NCBI RefSeq assembly: GCF_019977735.1
Contig: NZ_AP025018.1
Coordinates: 6,576,580-6,640,579, forward strand
DNA length: 64,000 nucleotides
Direction: 5' to 3'
Source of the DNA: Calothrix sp. PCC 7716
Lineage (GTDB): Bacteria > Cyanobacteriota > Cyanobacteriia > Cyanobacteriales > Nostocaceae
The notes beneath the pieces were generated by a model. It saw nothing but the letters and a program-made list of their open reading frames with translations. It ran no database searches and was not told where the DNA came from. Shown here piece by piece: positions 16,532 through 25,783 of this stretch (positions within the stretch are counted from its first letter, which is position 1; every line of letters starts with the position of its first letter). A program made the position numbers and the translations under genes.

Positions 16532-17131
16532 ATGAATTTTTTGAAAGCCTCATTAATTTTCACAATTTCAACAATTACTTCCCTGAGTACCCTGATAAAT
16601 CCTGTATCTGCTAGCACTTTCGTATCATTTTCAAGCGGTATACGGTACGGGAATGCTGGCGCCAATGAAAAGCTCGAACTCTCGACACTGAGCGCGCGCG
16701 ACGTTAATTTACTAAACAAAGATTTGAACATTAAACTTCCAATTGGTACGGAAGGAAGTGCTATAAAATTTACAAATTTGTTACAAGGAAATTCCTATTT
16801 GCTGGAATGGTCATTTGCTACCCAAGAAAATCGAGGTGAAGATATATTTTATCTATTTAATGGTAAAGAATTTATTAAATTGGGAACGAGTATCATTGCT
16901 ACAAAAAGAATTGACGGCGGTTGGAGAGTGGCGCCTTTGGTACAAACTACAGAGTTCAGGGTCAAAGGTAATAATGTCGCTCTAATACTGATGGATACCA
17001 GGGATAAAAGTTTTACATCGATAGTAAAAGTTCGCTCATTTAGAAAAATACCAGAAGCTTCCTTCTTGTTGGGAATACTAAGTTTGTTAATTGTGGGAGT
17101 CAGTCATGCTGAAAAAACTAATCGCGCTTAG
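16532..17131 (+). CDS. Exported protein with PEP-CTERM-like tail
   Basis: 199 residues. An N-terminal signal peptide (LIFTISTITSLSTLINPVSA) precedes a beta-rich body. The C-terminus has the PEP-CTERM layout: a PEA motif (KIPEASF), a hydrophobic helix (LLGILSLLIVGVS) and a short basic end (EKTNRA). Such tails are recognised by exosortase, which anchors or releases surface proteins in exopolysaccharide-producing bacteria; no exosortase lies in the window. The motif is PEA rather than the common PEP-A, so the call is moderate. Its end overlaps the start of the nuclease gene by 26 bp, and the two are likely co-translated. It is divergent from the secreted operon at 13913-16450. Confidence 0.65.
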   Translation: MNFLKASLIFTISTITSLSTLINPVSASTFVSFSSGIRYGNAGANEKLELSTLSARDVNLLNKDLNIKLPIGTEGSAIKFTNLLQGNSYLLEWSFATQENRGEDIFYLFNGKEFIKLGTSIIATKRIDGGWRVAPLVQTTEFRVKGNNVALILMDTRDKSFTSIVKVRSFRKIPEASFLLGILSLLIVGVSHAEKTNRA

Positions 17132-17651
17132 TCCGCTGCTGGTAATCGGCGCCCTTGCTTATTTATCTTTCGAGCGCTTAAATTCTGTTGGTGGTCAGGC
17201 GCCATTAAAACCTGATACTGCTTTCTGGACTGTATTATCCGTTGCGGATGGAGATTCCCTCAAAGTCAAAACAGCTTCAGGGGAGATTAAAAAAATCAGA
17301 CTTGCCTGCCTGGACGCGCCTGAACTGAAACAAGAAATGGGCGCCGAATCGAGAGCCAATCTACAGAGACTAATTGCTGAAGTTGATAACAAAGTAATTG
17401 GTTATGTTGTAGATACAGATAGATACGGACGTACTGTAGCTGAAGTTTTTACACATAGGGGAGATTCGGAGAAATTTCTTAACGAGGAGCAAGTATCTGG
17501 TGGCCATGCTTATTTATATAAGCAGTACATTAAAAAATGCTCTAACCGTGGCGCCTTAGAGAAAGCTGAAGAAATTGCACGGGCAAATCGTCGTGGTGTA
17601 TGGTCACGTTCTGATTTAGTGAAACCTTGGGATTACAGAAAACGTTCTTAG
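17106..17651 (+). CDS. Secreted thermonuclease (staphylococcal nuclease family)
   Basis: Starts at ATG 17106 with GGGAG upstream; an in-frame TTG at 17091 would add five residues. A hydrophobic N-terminus (LIALSPLLVIGALAYLSF) makes it exported or membrane-anchored. The SNase domain (about residues 40-175) shows VADGDSLKV, the active-site Arg and Asp in IRLACLDAPE, a Glu in KQEMGAES, and DRYGRTVAEV with the second Arg. These match the calcium-binding and catalytic positions of nuclease. It ends with RGVWSRSDLVKPWDYR, the usual SNase C-terminus, a broken copy of which lies at 57022-57064. It would degrade extracellular or periplasmic DNA and RNA. A terminator follows at 17666. Confidence 0.85.
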   Translation: MLKKLIALSPLLVIGALAYLSFERLNSVGGQAPLKPDTAFWTVLSVADGDSLKVKTASGEIKKIRLACLDAPELKQEMGAESRANLQRLIAEVDNKVIGYVVDTDRYGRTVAEVFTHRGDSEKFLNEEQVSGGHAYLYKQYIKKCSNRGALEKAEEIARANRRGVWSRSDLVKPWDYRKRS

Positions 17652-17665
17652 AAGTTAAAACAAAG

Positions 17666-17691
17666 GGCTGGTAGTGCAACCAGCCTTTCTT
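17666..17691 (+). terminator. Intrinsic terminator after the nuclease gene
   Basis: GGCTGGT and ACCAGCC form a 7-bp stem with a 6-base loop, followed by TTTCTT. The same stem sequence recurs in the terminators at 26122 and, with one change, at 29721, 30246 and 57093. Confidence 0.8.
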
Positions 17692-17805
17692 ATATATATG
17701 TATTCTTGGTGCAGCTTGAGATGTTCCGGTTCCGTATCATCAATTTAAAATATTCGCTTTCCACGATGCAGCGCCTGTACCATCATTTAAACGAATACCT
17801 GTTTT

Positions 17806-18240
17806 TTATGAATCCGCAATTTCTACAATTGATTTAATAAGCTTCCATTCTGAGCGTACACATAAAAGCATTAAAGAAACTTTAACGTCTCGACGAACTA
17901 AAATTGTGCCATTCATATTAGTACTAAAATCTTTACCTAAAATAAAACCGTTATTCATTAACTTTTGAACAGCAAACATATAAATTTGCTCTTCTAAATC
18001 CTTACACAATTGGAAGGAAGGAAAATTACGGGCTGTCCAATCATAAATTTCAGGATAAGTGTTCCTAAGTTGGGATACTGCTGCATTCAGTATACGAGTT
18101 GCTTCTTCGGAATCAACTAAATTATTTAATGTCTTCTCGCAAATTTGGACTAAATTTTTATCTTGAAGTTTCAAAGCTTCAACAAGTAATGTAACAGTCG
18201 CGTTCAAATTTTGGAATTGCTCTAAGTCTTGATTATACAT
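17806..18240 (-). CDS. Hypothetical helical protein
   Basis: 144 residues, largely helical, soluble, no family recognised. The N-terminal two thirds look like a small helical bundle (FQNLNATVTLLVEALKLQDK; EEATRILNAAVSQLRNTYPE). The last part (KVSLMLLCVRSEWKLIKSI) is more hydrophobic, but it is broken by charged residues and too short for a membrane helix. It stands alone, with no operon partner. The upstream 18241-18591 is AT-rich and contains one GGCGCC; no gene or clear signal was seen there. Confidence 0.55.
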   Translation of the reverse strand: MYNQDLEQFQNLNATVTLLVEALKLQDKNLVQICEKTLNNLVDSEEATRILNAAVSQLRNTYPEIYDWTARNFPSFQLCKDLEEQIYMFAVQKLMNNGFILGKDFSTNMNGTILVRRDVKVSLMLLCVRSEWKLIKSIVEIADS

Positions 18241-18591
18241 AAGCTCGTGCTGTAATGATTAATTCAAAAATAATGGTAGATAAAACAAACACGGAGACCT
18301 TGAGACAACGGAAACAGTTTTATAAAACAAAGTACGGTTTTAACGGCGCCGTCCGAACGCGCGCATAAAATGTGGGAGTGTGAATAACTCAAATAAACTT
18401 GAGAGCGTAGGCGCTACTTAAATACAACTTGTTAACGTATCAACCATTGAAAGACATGATAAATTTAATTACTTATTTTTACTTCCGTACTATTACGTAA
18501 CTTGCATAATAACATCGTAGTTTATAGCAAATATTTTTTCTTACAAAAGATATAAATTATAGACATTTGTAAACTATAATACGATTAATAA

Positions 18592-19044
18592 AATATTAAT
18601 GCATTTGAATTTGACCCCAATCGCGGATTGACTCCATTACCCACAGAACCAAGTCAGCCTGCACTAGCACAAAGTTGTATTGCACAAACAGGTCGAGACG
18701 CAAGTAAATTTTCTATTGTCGGGCGCCGGGGTTTACCCGCTGACCCTAAAGATTATCTTAGAAATGACAATATTAGCGATGATTGGATATCTTTACCGAC
18801 AGATGTTGAAAATACTAATTTAAATACGCAACAAAAAATACCAGTATCAAGTACACATTCATCAATAGTCAACCCGGACACCCCAATTGTAGAAGCAAAG
18901 GGATGGATTATTGATAAGAATAACGATGTAGTACTTGTTAAAGAGGCGCCGCTCTCCATAAGCTCAAATTTGTTTTCTTGTGAAACACTGCGCTCGTCGC
19001 ACTTGAAAGATGGCGCCGTAATTTATAAAAATGTGATCGATTAG
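18592..19044 (+). pseudogene. C-terminal remnant of a two-partner-secretion filamentous haemagglutinin
   Basis: The frame opens directly after a stop at 18589 and reads FEFDPNRGLTPLPTEP, then AQSCIAQTGRDASKFSIVGRRGLPADPKDYLRN, with a later IVEAKGWIIDKNNDVVLV. The Cys plus G-R-(G/R)-GLP-x-(D/S)-P landmark and the late E-A-x-GW-x-ID element are the conserved tail of large cyanobacterial haemagglutinin-like exoproteins. The signal peptide, TPS domain and all repeats are missing, so this is only the last about 140 residues of a protein normally more than 700 long. Confidence 0.7.
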
Positions 19045-19552
19045 ATCACATTTGAATTTATATATTTTCAGTCTTTATGTACTAGTGATGTAACGTTGTT
19101 ATCTGAATGCTTACTTAAACGAGGTTTTGGGGTAAACGAACGGTGCCGCTTATAAATACACAGAATTTGCATTATATTACAAACGGTGGACATTTTTAAT
19201 TAAGTTTTTTACTGTGTGTTATGTGGTTGGGTAGGCGCCAGTATCATGAATCTCAAACCTTGATAGTTAAAATTCATACACCTGAATTCCTGGAGAGTGA
19301 ATTCTAAATTCTTGAAGGCGCCGGAAAGAGTGATAAATGCTATTTTTAAGTGTAAGTGTACTTAAACTATTAGCTGTATAACAAAATGTCTACCAATGGT
19401 GGAACTATTTGAATCATTATATAGAAAACAATAGCCAAATACCTATATATCTATTTTAGATAAAAGAATTTCAACCTTTTCAAAGCGTGCTTCAAATGAA
19501 TTTATATGCATGATTTGCATTTCCAAGTTCAGAACGTAAAAACTCGATTTCT
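19045..19552. other. Intergenic, no gene seen
   Basis: AT-rich with two GGCGCC sites. I see no open frame with a start, ribosome binding site and plausible composition, and no convincing terminator or operator. Confidence 0.4.
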
Positions 19553-19736
19553 TGCCAAGAGCGAATCTATTTTCTGCTCAACCGACTTTTTGGGTAGATT
19601 TAAAAATTGTGCAATTGCTTCTCTAATAACCTGGGTACGAGCTTTTCGCTCTTTGTCTGCATAGGCATCCAAGGCTTCCAGCATATCCGAGGTTGAGCCG
19701 GATAAAAATTGCCTTATCTTTTACTTCTTTTGACAT
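19553..19736 (-). pseudogene. Frameshifted third copy of the RHH (CopG-like) gene
   Basis: On the minus strand the ATG at 19736 begins MSKEVKDKAIFIRLN. After a small indel the continuation lies in another frame (SDMLEALDAYADKERKAR then TQVIREAIAQFLNLP). It aligns throughout with the two intact neighbours at 19899 and 20771 (SIRLY-DMLEALD-YAS; TQ-IREAIT--L-LP). A premature stop follows in place of the coiled coil. Confidence 0.75.
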
Positions 19737-19898
19737 ATAATGTTATTTAACGGTAACAATTATTAATTATTTGTTTTTAACTATATTTTCATATTTTCCA
19801 TTGGGTACAGTCAATTAATTTGCAATATTAAGAATAATTTACATTGCCTGTAGATATGATTGCGGCGCCGTTTTATCTATCATATAAGGCTTTGATGA

Positions 19899-20228
19899 TT
19901 ATTTTTTCTTAATTAATTCATACACCACGAATCTTAGCTCGCGAAGTTCTTCTTCTAATATATTAGTTTTTTGGCTTTCATTACTTAGTTTTTCATGAAT
20001 TACTTTGAACTCTTTCTTAAATCCTTGATTTTCTTCTAAAACTATATTCATTTGTTCGCCTATTATGCTTAATTTCTCTTCTACTAATTCTTCCGGTAAA
20101 TTCAGATGGCGAGTAATTGCTTCTCTTATTACCTGTGTTCGGTCTTTTCCTCTATCGGAAGCATACTTATCTAAGGCTTCCAACATATCATCATATAGCC
20201 TAATAGAAATTGCTCTATCCTTTGACAT
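19899..20228 (-). CDS. Ribbon-helix-helix (CopG-like) regulator with coiled coil, copy 1
   Basis: 109 residues. The N-terminal RHH domain (about 1-48) has a beta strand RAISIRLYDDM followed by two helices (LEALDKYASDRG; RTQVIREAITRHLNL). A long heptad-rich coiled coil (about 52-107) replaces the short tail of classical CopG and probably mediates oligomerisation. It is about 60% similar to the protein at 20771-21106, and the two plus the pseudogene at 19553 are tandem duplicates. All point away from the rep gene, an arrangement like copG-repB plasmids, so repression of rep or of the protein's own promoter is a reasonable inference. A 39-bp imperfect palindrome lies upstream at 20336. Confidence 0.75.
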   Translation of the reverse strand: MSKDRAISIRLYDDMLEALDKYASDRGKDRTQVIREAITRHLNLPEELVEEKLSIIGEQMNIVLEENQGFKKEFKVIHEKLSNESQKTNILEEELRELRFVVYELIKKK

Positions 20229-20335
20229 GCATTGCTCCCACTATGTAATGTTCTGCGCTAACCCTGAAATATAACCGAAGCACTTCACTTGTTTATTTGT
20301 ACACTGGCTATGTACAATTTGATTGTAACGCGCCA

Positions 20336-20374
20336 TTTTCAATCTAAGTAATCTTGTATTACTTATATTGAAAA
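20336..20374. promoter_or_regulatory. Long inverted repeat upstream of RHH gene 1
   Basis: TTTTCAAT-CT-AAGTAAT, a 5-base loop, then ATTACTT-AT-ATTGAAAA: 15 paired bases per arm with one 2-base mismatch. There is no T-run, so an operator or replication-related hairpin is more likely than a terminator. The rest of 20229-20770 is AT-rich and gene-free. Confidence 0.55.
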
Positions 20375-20770
20375 ACTTGAGTTATTCTGTCAAGTTTTCT
20401 TAAGCATCTGTAAAAATTTATTGATAAAGGTTAGGTTGTTTTTATCCTAAATACTTTTGCGGTATTGTTGATGTTATTCTAACATGAAAGCTTATATTAA
20501 TATCGTATTGTATTGTATTAATTTTTTTTAATTAAATAGCTATGAATGTGTAAACTTTAAAAGTTTTTGTAAGTTCAAGATATTAAAAGTATATAATTTA
20601 TCTTAAATATTTATGATAATGGAAATATATGTAATTATAAATTCTTGTTTCAATATGATTTGGAGCGCGATTCAACAGAAGAATTCGTGCAGAATCTTCA
20701 CGCTCTGAATATGTATGAATGTTTACAAGTACATCACAGGCGCCGTTTTACCAGCTAAAAAAATTGGGAG

Positions 20771-21106
20771 CTAGCTATTTTTCTTTCTAACCAATTCAAA
20801 CACAAGAGACTTTAACTCGCGAACCTCTTCTCTTAGCGCAATACTTTTCTTGCTTTCGCTATCTAGTTTCTCACGCATTAATTCCACCTCTTTCTCAATC
20901 GCCTCATTTTTATCTTCAATTGAGTTGACTCTTTCCTCAAGTATGTCAACTTTCTCCTCTAATGGCTCTTTTGGTAAACCAAGATAGTTGGTAATAGCTT
21001 CTCTAATAATTTGTGTACGTCCTTTCTTTTCACTGGAAGCGTATTCATCCAGGGCTTCCAACATGTCCTCGTATAGTCGGATAGAAATTATTTTCTCTTT
21101 TGACAT
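20771..21106 (-). CDS. Ribbon-helix-helix (CopG-like) regulator with coiled coil, copy 2
   Basis: 111 residues: RHH domain (KIISIRLYEDM, helix LEALDEYASS, helix RTQIIREAITNYLGL) followed by a Glu/Lys-rich coiled coil (about 52-108). It is divergently transcribed from the CyRepA1 replication gene with about 200 bp between the starts, which hold three stacked hairpins and two direct TGAAATACA repeats (about 21126 and 21150) that could be operators. By analogy with CopG of the pMV158 family, it is the best candidate in the window for a copy-number repressor; this is inference from position and fold, not shown by the sequence. Confidence 0.78.
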   Translation of the reverse strand: MSKEKIISIRLYEDMLEALDEYASSEKKGRTQIIREAITNYLGLPKEPLEEKVDILEERVNSIEDKNEAIEKEVELMREKLDSESKKSIALREEVRELKSLVFELVRKKNS

Positions 21107-21198
21107 TTTTATGTATAATAATCAGTGAAATACATTTTGTTGAACTCATGAAATACAAAAATCAGGAGGTGAGCTACAAACATAAACTACAACGTTCG

Positions 21199-21287
21199 TC
21201 TGCTTTTAAGCTTACCACTTAAAGCAGAAACCCCAGTTGTGGAAACAACCAGGGTTTGAGATAGCGTGCTTTGTTACCAGCAAAGCA
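21199..21287. promoter_or_regulatory. Three consecutive hairpins upstream of the replication gene
   Basis: Hairpin 1 (21199-21228): TCTGCTTT pairs with AAAGCAGA around a loop containing TTACCA. Hairpin 2 (21229-21256): AACCC-CA-GTTGT pairs with ACAAC-CA-GGGTT around GGAA. Hairpin 3 (21267-21287): TGCTTTG pairs with CAAAGCA around TTACCAG. Hairpins 1 and 3 share both the TGCTTT stem and the TTACCA loop. The block fills the leader of the rep transcript. Confidence 0.65.
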
Positions 21288-21334
21288 TAAAACTACCAAC
21301 TGCTTAGAGGGTGCTATTCCCCCCCCAAAAAACA

Positions 21335-24300
21335 ATGATTAATAAAAATATTAACGCAGTACAATCGGAAAGTACAGTACCCGTAACTGTTACTGAACAA
21401 CAATTAGGAGTAAGAAAAGGCGCCAAACCATCTGCTCCAACGTCTCTTAGCCCAGTGGTTGCTGAAAAAATAAATTTTACTTTTTCGGAACAGGCGCCAT
21501 ACGTTGCTGAAATCCACTTCAAGGAGTGGTCTGAGAGCGCGGTTGACCCAGAAATAATCGCGCTTAACGTCAAAACTTTGATGGGTGATGAGGCTTATGA
21601 GTACCTTATCCCAGACCCAGATGCTTTTACTCTTCGCGTTCACCCAGATGCTCAATGGAGAAATATCCGTCCACGCTATGAACATTTAGAAAATGGCGGC
21701 TGGTGGGTAAGCGGCGCCGACCCATTGAATGGTTATAGTCCAATGTTGTGGGGAAGTTTCAAGCCGTCCACTCCCCGTAAAAAACGGGATGACGAAAATA
21801 AAATAATTAAATACGAACATCCGGCAGGCGCCACACGAAGAGCGATTTTTTTGAATGTCCCTCTATATATTTGGGAAAAAATTAGTGAGTGTCATGGTAT
21901 CCCCATGCCCCCGTCCATCACAAAAAATGGTGTGAATATATATTCGGAATGCGTGGACGAGTATATCCCCGAAATTAGTTTCTGGGAGTGGGTGCATCTG
22001 TATAATCTCCCCGTAACTCTTGTTGAGGGAGCGAAAAAAGCAGGCGCCCTTTTAACTGCGGGCTATGTAGCTATCGCGCTCCCAGGTGTAAACGGTGGTT
22101 ATACGAGTACTAAAGATGAAACGGGTAAAGTTATTCAGCGCGCGCTTATCCCCGAATTGAAACACTTTGCTACTCAAGACCGGGAAGTTAATATTTGTTT
22201 TGACTATGAAGACCGTCCAGTTCAAATACAAAGTATGAACGCCGCTATCGGTGGGCTAAACTTCTTGTTTGTGTCGTGTGGATGTACCGTAACTATTACC
22301 AGTCTTCCAGGAAAAGAGAAGGGAGTAGACGATTTTATTGCTGCTCGTGGAACAGGCGCCTATGACAGAATTCATGCTGCATTGAGTTTTGATGAGTGGA
22401 CAGCGCGCGGGTTATCGAGACTTACAAAAGTTTCGGTAACAATAAATCAACAATTTTTAGGGAAGATGCAATTTCCAGTGGGAGCTAAATTAGTGGCCGT
22501 CCAATCTGGAAAAGGAACAGGCAAAACCGAGCGGTTGATTGATGAAGTTGCCTCTAGAACGCGCGCGGGATTACCCACAATACTTCTTACCCATCGTATC
22601 CAGTTGGGTAAATCAATTTGTGAGCGCATTGGTCTGGATTATGTTACCGAGGTAAACGACGGCACCAGAACCTATTTTGGTTTTGGATTGTGCGTTGATA
22701 GTCTCCATCCTGAGAGTCAAGCTTGTTTTAATGCGGAAAATTGGAAGGATGCTTTGGTCATAGTGGATGAGTGCGAACAAGTATTTTGGCATCTACTAAC
22801 CGCTTCCACCGAAATTAAAAAGCATCGTACAGAAGTAATTTCTCAATTGGGCGCCTTATTCAGAAACGCGCTCACCTCTACTGACGGGGGCGTAATTTTA
22901 CTGGACGCAGACCTCACCGATTTGTCGATTGATTTTGTGTTGGGCTTGGCTGAGGTCGAAGGTATAAAACCTTGGGTAGTTCTTAATGAATGGAAACCGT
23001 CCACCGGGCGCCAGGTATTTTATTATGAAAAACCTACGTATTTACTGTCTGCTTTAGAAAATGACGTGAAAGCTGGGAAAAAAGTATTCGTTGTTACCCA
23101 AGCTCAGAAGGAAAAATCGAAGTACGGCACTATTAATTTAGAAACTCGCTGGCGCCAAAAATTTCCCAACCTGCGGATATTACGGATAGATTCGGACTCT
23201 ATCAGAGAGCCAGGACACCCAGCATACGGGTGTATTTCTAAGCTCAACGAAATCCTTACACAGTATGACATAGTGATATGTTCACCAACCATAGAAACTG
23301 GTGTAAGTATTGATATTAAGGGACATTTTGCGAGCATTTGGGCATTTTTCCAAGGTGTCAGTCCCGTAAATTCCGCATGTCAGTCAGTAGCACGACTGCG
23401 TGAACTTGTTCCACTTCATGTCTTTGCGGCGCCACGTGGTTTAAGTTTTGTAGGCAACCAATCTACAAACCACAAATCGTTGATTGCTGGACAGACACGG
23501 GTTTTCAAGTCCGGATTGAGCTTGATTAATTTTGATGGTGAAGATAGCTATACCTTTAATCCCACTGCTTTGACAATGTGGGGGAAAATGGGCGCTCGTG
23601 TGAATTGCGGTATGGATAATTACTGTGTATCAATCTTGTCTGCTTTGGAATTGGAGGGACATACAGTAACTGAGGCGCCAGTCGAGAATCTACCTTCACC
23701 TGATTTGGACAAACAAATAGCTGGTGAAATCAAAGCTACCAAGGAAGATAACCACATTGCTTATTGTGAAGCAGTAGCAGGAAAAGACATCAGTGAAATG
23801 ACTATATCTGAGTATGAAGCGCTACAGGCGAAGAAGGCAAAAACCCCAGAAGAGCGCCAAATTGAAAGAAAATTTGAGTTATCTCAACGCTATTTAGTGG
23901 ACGTTAATTCTGATTTAGTAGCTCTTGACGATGATGGGTTATACCCTGCGCTGCGACTGCATTATTACTTAACAATTGGGCGCCCGTTCTTGATTGAGCG
24001 CGATAAGAAAGTCGTTGAGAACATGCTCAATGAGGGTTCAAATCGACTATTTATACCAGATGTGAATCGCAGTTTGTGGAGTAATAGTGTTGCAACACTG
24101 GAGTTTTTAGGTATTCCTGCAATACTTGCCCAAACTGACCGTGTATTCCGTGGCGCCGACGAGGACATGCAAGCTCTTTTATCCAAAGCATTACAATTCC
24201 GTAATCAAATTAAAGATTTACTAGGTGTTCAAATATCCAAAAATGCTACGCCTATCGAAGTTTTACGACAATTGATTAAAAAAATTGGGTTGAAGTTAAA

Positions 24301-24424
24301 AGTTCGTGGACGTGACGGCGCCGGGGAGAGACAAAGATTTTATTCCATCAAAAACCCTAATGATAGGAGAACTGAAATCTTCTCCAAGTGGTTGGCGAAG
24401 GACGAAGCAAGTAACACCAATTAG
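21335..24424 (+). CDS. Plasmid replication protein, CyRepA1 family (DUF3854)
   Basis: About 1029 residues from ATG 21335; an in-frame GTG at 21311 would add eight. The N-terminal part has the DUF3854/TOPRIM-like region (VTLVEGAKKAGALLTAGY, then VNICFDYEDRP, about 225-295). It is followed by a helicase-type ATPase: Walker A SGKGTGKTERLI (about 390), Walker B ALVIVDECEQVF (about 475), and later motifs TIETGVSIDIKG and CQSVARLREL (about 660-690). The combination of primase-like and helicase-like domains is that of the large cyanobacterial plasmid initiators called CyRepA1. It carries about 14 GGCGCC sites. A C8A6 tract lies between the two possible starts. Confidence 0.85.
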   Translation: MINKNINAVQSESTVPVTVTEQQLGVRKGAKPSAPTSLSPVVAEKINFTFSEQAPYVAEIHFKEWSESAVDPEIIALNVKTLMGDEAYEYLIPDPDAFTLRVHPDAQWRNIRPRYEHLENGGWWVSGADPLNGYSPMLWGSFKPSTPRKKRDDENKIIKYEHPAGATRRAIFLNVPLYIWEKISECHGIPMPPSITKNGVNIYSECVDEYIPEISFWEWVHLYNLPVTLVEGAKKAGALLTAGYVAIALPGVNGGYTSTKDETGKVIQRALIPELKHFATQDREVNICFDYEDRPVQIQSMNAAIGGLNFLFVSCGCTVTITSLPGKEKGVDDFIAARGTGAYDRIHAALSFDEWTARGLSRLTKVSVTINQQFLGKMQFPVGAKLVAVQSGKGTGKTERLIDEVASRTRAGLPTILLTHRIQLGKSICERIGLDYVTEVNDGTRTYFGFGLCVDSLHPESQACFNAENWKDALVIVDECEQVFWHLLTASTEIKKHRTEVISQLGALFRNALTSTDGGVILLDADLTDLSIDFVLGLAEVEGIKPWVVLNEWKPSTGRQVFYYEKPTYLLSALENDVKAGKKVFVVTQAQKEKSKYGTINLETRWRQKFPNLRILRIDSDSIREPGHPAYGCISKLNEILTQYDIVICSPTIETGVSIDIKGHFASIWAFFQGVSPVNSACQSVARLRELVPLHVFAAPRGLSFVGNQSTNHKSLIAGQTRVFKSGLSLINFDGEDSYTFNPTALTMWGKMGARVNCGMDNYCVSILSALELEGHTVTEAPVENLPSPDLDKQIAGEIKATKEDNHIAYCEAVAGKDISEMTISEYEALQAKKAKTPEERQIERKFELSQRYLVDVNSDLVALDDDGLYPALRLHYYLTIGRPFLIERDKKVVENMLNEGSNRLFIPDVNRSLWSNSVATLEFLGIPAILAQTDRVFRGADEDMQALLSKALQFRNQIKDLLGVQISKNATPIEVLRQLIKKIGLKLKVRGRDGAGERQRFYSIKNPNDRRTEIFSKWLAKDEASNTN

Positions 24425-24558
24425 TCTATTTGGATAGATATACAGATAATCATTCTCACGTTTGCTACATAACCGTACTTAGGTAATGGGCACCGACACA
24501 TTCAGACACTTTCAAGTTTTCAAGCAAACTAATACATTTATATTCAAGGGGGTCAAAT

Positions 24559-25692
24559 ATGAGCATCACCTCTCAAAGCAACATTTTTTATACAAATCCA
24601 GAAAGTTTAGTTGTACATCCCAGGCTCATCCAAATCTATGGAGAAAACGAAGCTAGACCTGATTTGGAACAAGACATAGCCAATCGAGGTGTTATTTTGA
24701 CTCCCTTAGTTGTTTCAACTCTCAACAATTTACTGGTCTCTGGGAAATGTCGGCGCGCGGTAGCAATCAAATTAGGTTGGGAAACTGTACCTGTCCAATA
24801 CGTTGATTGCGCCTCATCCCAAGAGGAAGAAGCTTGGGTGCTTTCGCTAAACCTCAACCGTGATGGTAAAACCAACTATCAGAAAATGGTCGAGGCACAA
24901 CACTGGGAGTCTCATCTACGACCACTGGCATCTAAGAATCAAGCAGCAGGCGCCGACTATGTAAGAAAGTTTCTGCTTTTGTCGAATTCGACCGAAGCAG
25001 ACTCGACAGATTTAGATGTCGAAAGAATCAATGTTCGGAACACTGTTGCCAAAAAAGTAAAGATGGGCGCCGGACCATATTCAAACTCAAAACAAGTCTA
25101 CAAGAGGATTTTGGAATTACAACAGGAAAATAAATTCGTTGCAGCAGCGGCATTAGAGAAAGAATTAAATCGTAGTATTGACGCTGCTTACAAATTCATA
25201 CATAGTTCGCACTACAATCAGGTTATCGAAATACTCGAATCAGGAAATGTAAAAACCGTGGCAGAGGCACTTGGCTGGACAAATAGTGGTGAGCGTAACC
25301 CATTCCGTAAATACAAAGTATGGGATGTGTATAGATTTACAGAAGAAGCGCGCCCCAAAGATTGTAGTTTGTGTGGTCGTATCATCGACATAACCAACGA
25401 GTTCGTTGTGTTTGGTTTTAGAAACATGAAAACTTGGCGCCTAAAAGTTGTGCATCTACGCCCCAAAGATATACGAGCGGAACTTGTTGCGGATTTGGAA
25501 ACGCAAAGGCGCCAACGAATCTTTTCATTGTTGGAGCAATATTCTGATGTTGAGTCGATTGTAGCTGCATTAGAAGCTATGCTTAAATTTCCAGATTTGT
25601 CTTTTAAAGATGAGAATCATTTGCGTATGATAGAGCGCCATTATGAAGAAAGTCTCCAAGAAGTTAAACGCACGTTGTGGAAAGGACTGTAA
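24559..25692 (+). CDS. ParB-like nuclease-domain protein
   Basis: 377 residues. The N-terminal 95 form a ParB/Srx domain: LVVHPRLIQIYGE, then ILTPLVVSTLNNLLVSGKCRR (the box equivalent to the ParB G-E-R-R motif, here GKCRR) and VPVQYVD. The middle contains a helix-turn-helix-like region and a low-complexity SNSTEADSTD segment encoded by the palindrome shared with the window start. The C-terminal half is unassigned, with a CSLCG motif. It lies 134 bp downstream of CyRepA1 on the same strand and has a GGGG ribosome binding site, so it may act with replication rather than with ParA. Its distance from the ParAB pair and lack of an adjacent ParA support a distinct role. Confidence 0.7.
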   Translation: MSITSQSNIFYTNPESLVVHPRLIQIYGENEARPDLEQDIANRGVILTPLVVSTLNNLLVSGKCRRAVAIKLGWETVPVQYVDCASSQEEEAWVLSLNLNRDGKTNYQKMVEAQHWESHLRPLASKNQAAGADYVRKFLLLSNSTEADSTDLDVERINVRNTVAKKVKMGAGPYSNSKQVYKRILELQQENKFVAAAALEKELNRSIDAAYKFIHSSHYNQVIEILESGNVKTVAEALGWTNSGERNPFRKYKVWDVYRFTEEARPKDCSLCGRIIDITNEFVVFGFRNMKTWRLKVVHLRPKDIRAELVADLETQRRQRIFSLLEQYSDVESIVAALEAMLKFPDLSFKDENHLRMIERHYEESLQEVKRTLWKGL

Positions 25693-25783
25693 GTTTTGAG
25701 TATTGAAATGTGGCGCCAGTTTATAGATATAGTGGCGCCAGTCATCATCAGATAATGTTTATACTTCGTCCAAAGAACGATAG

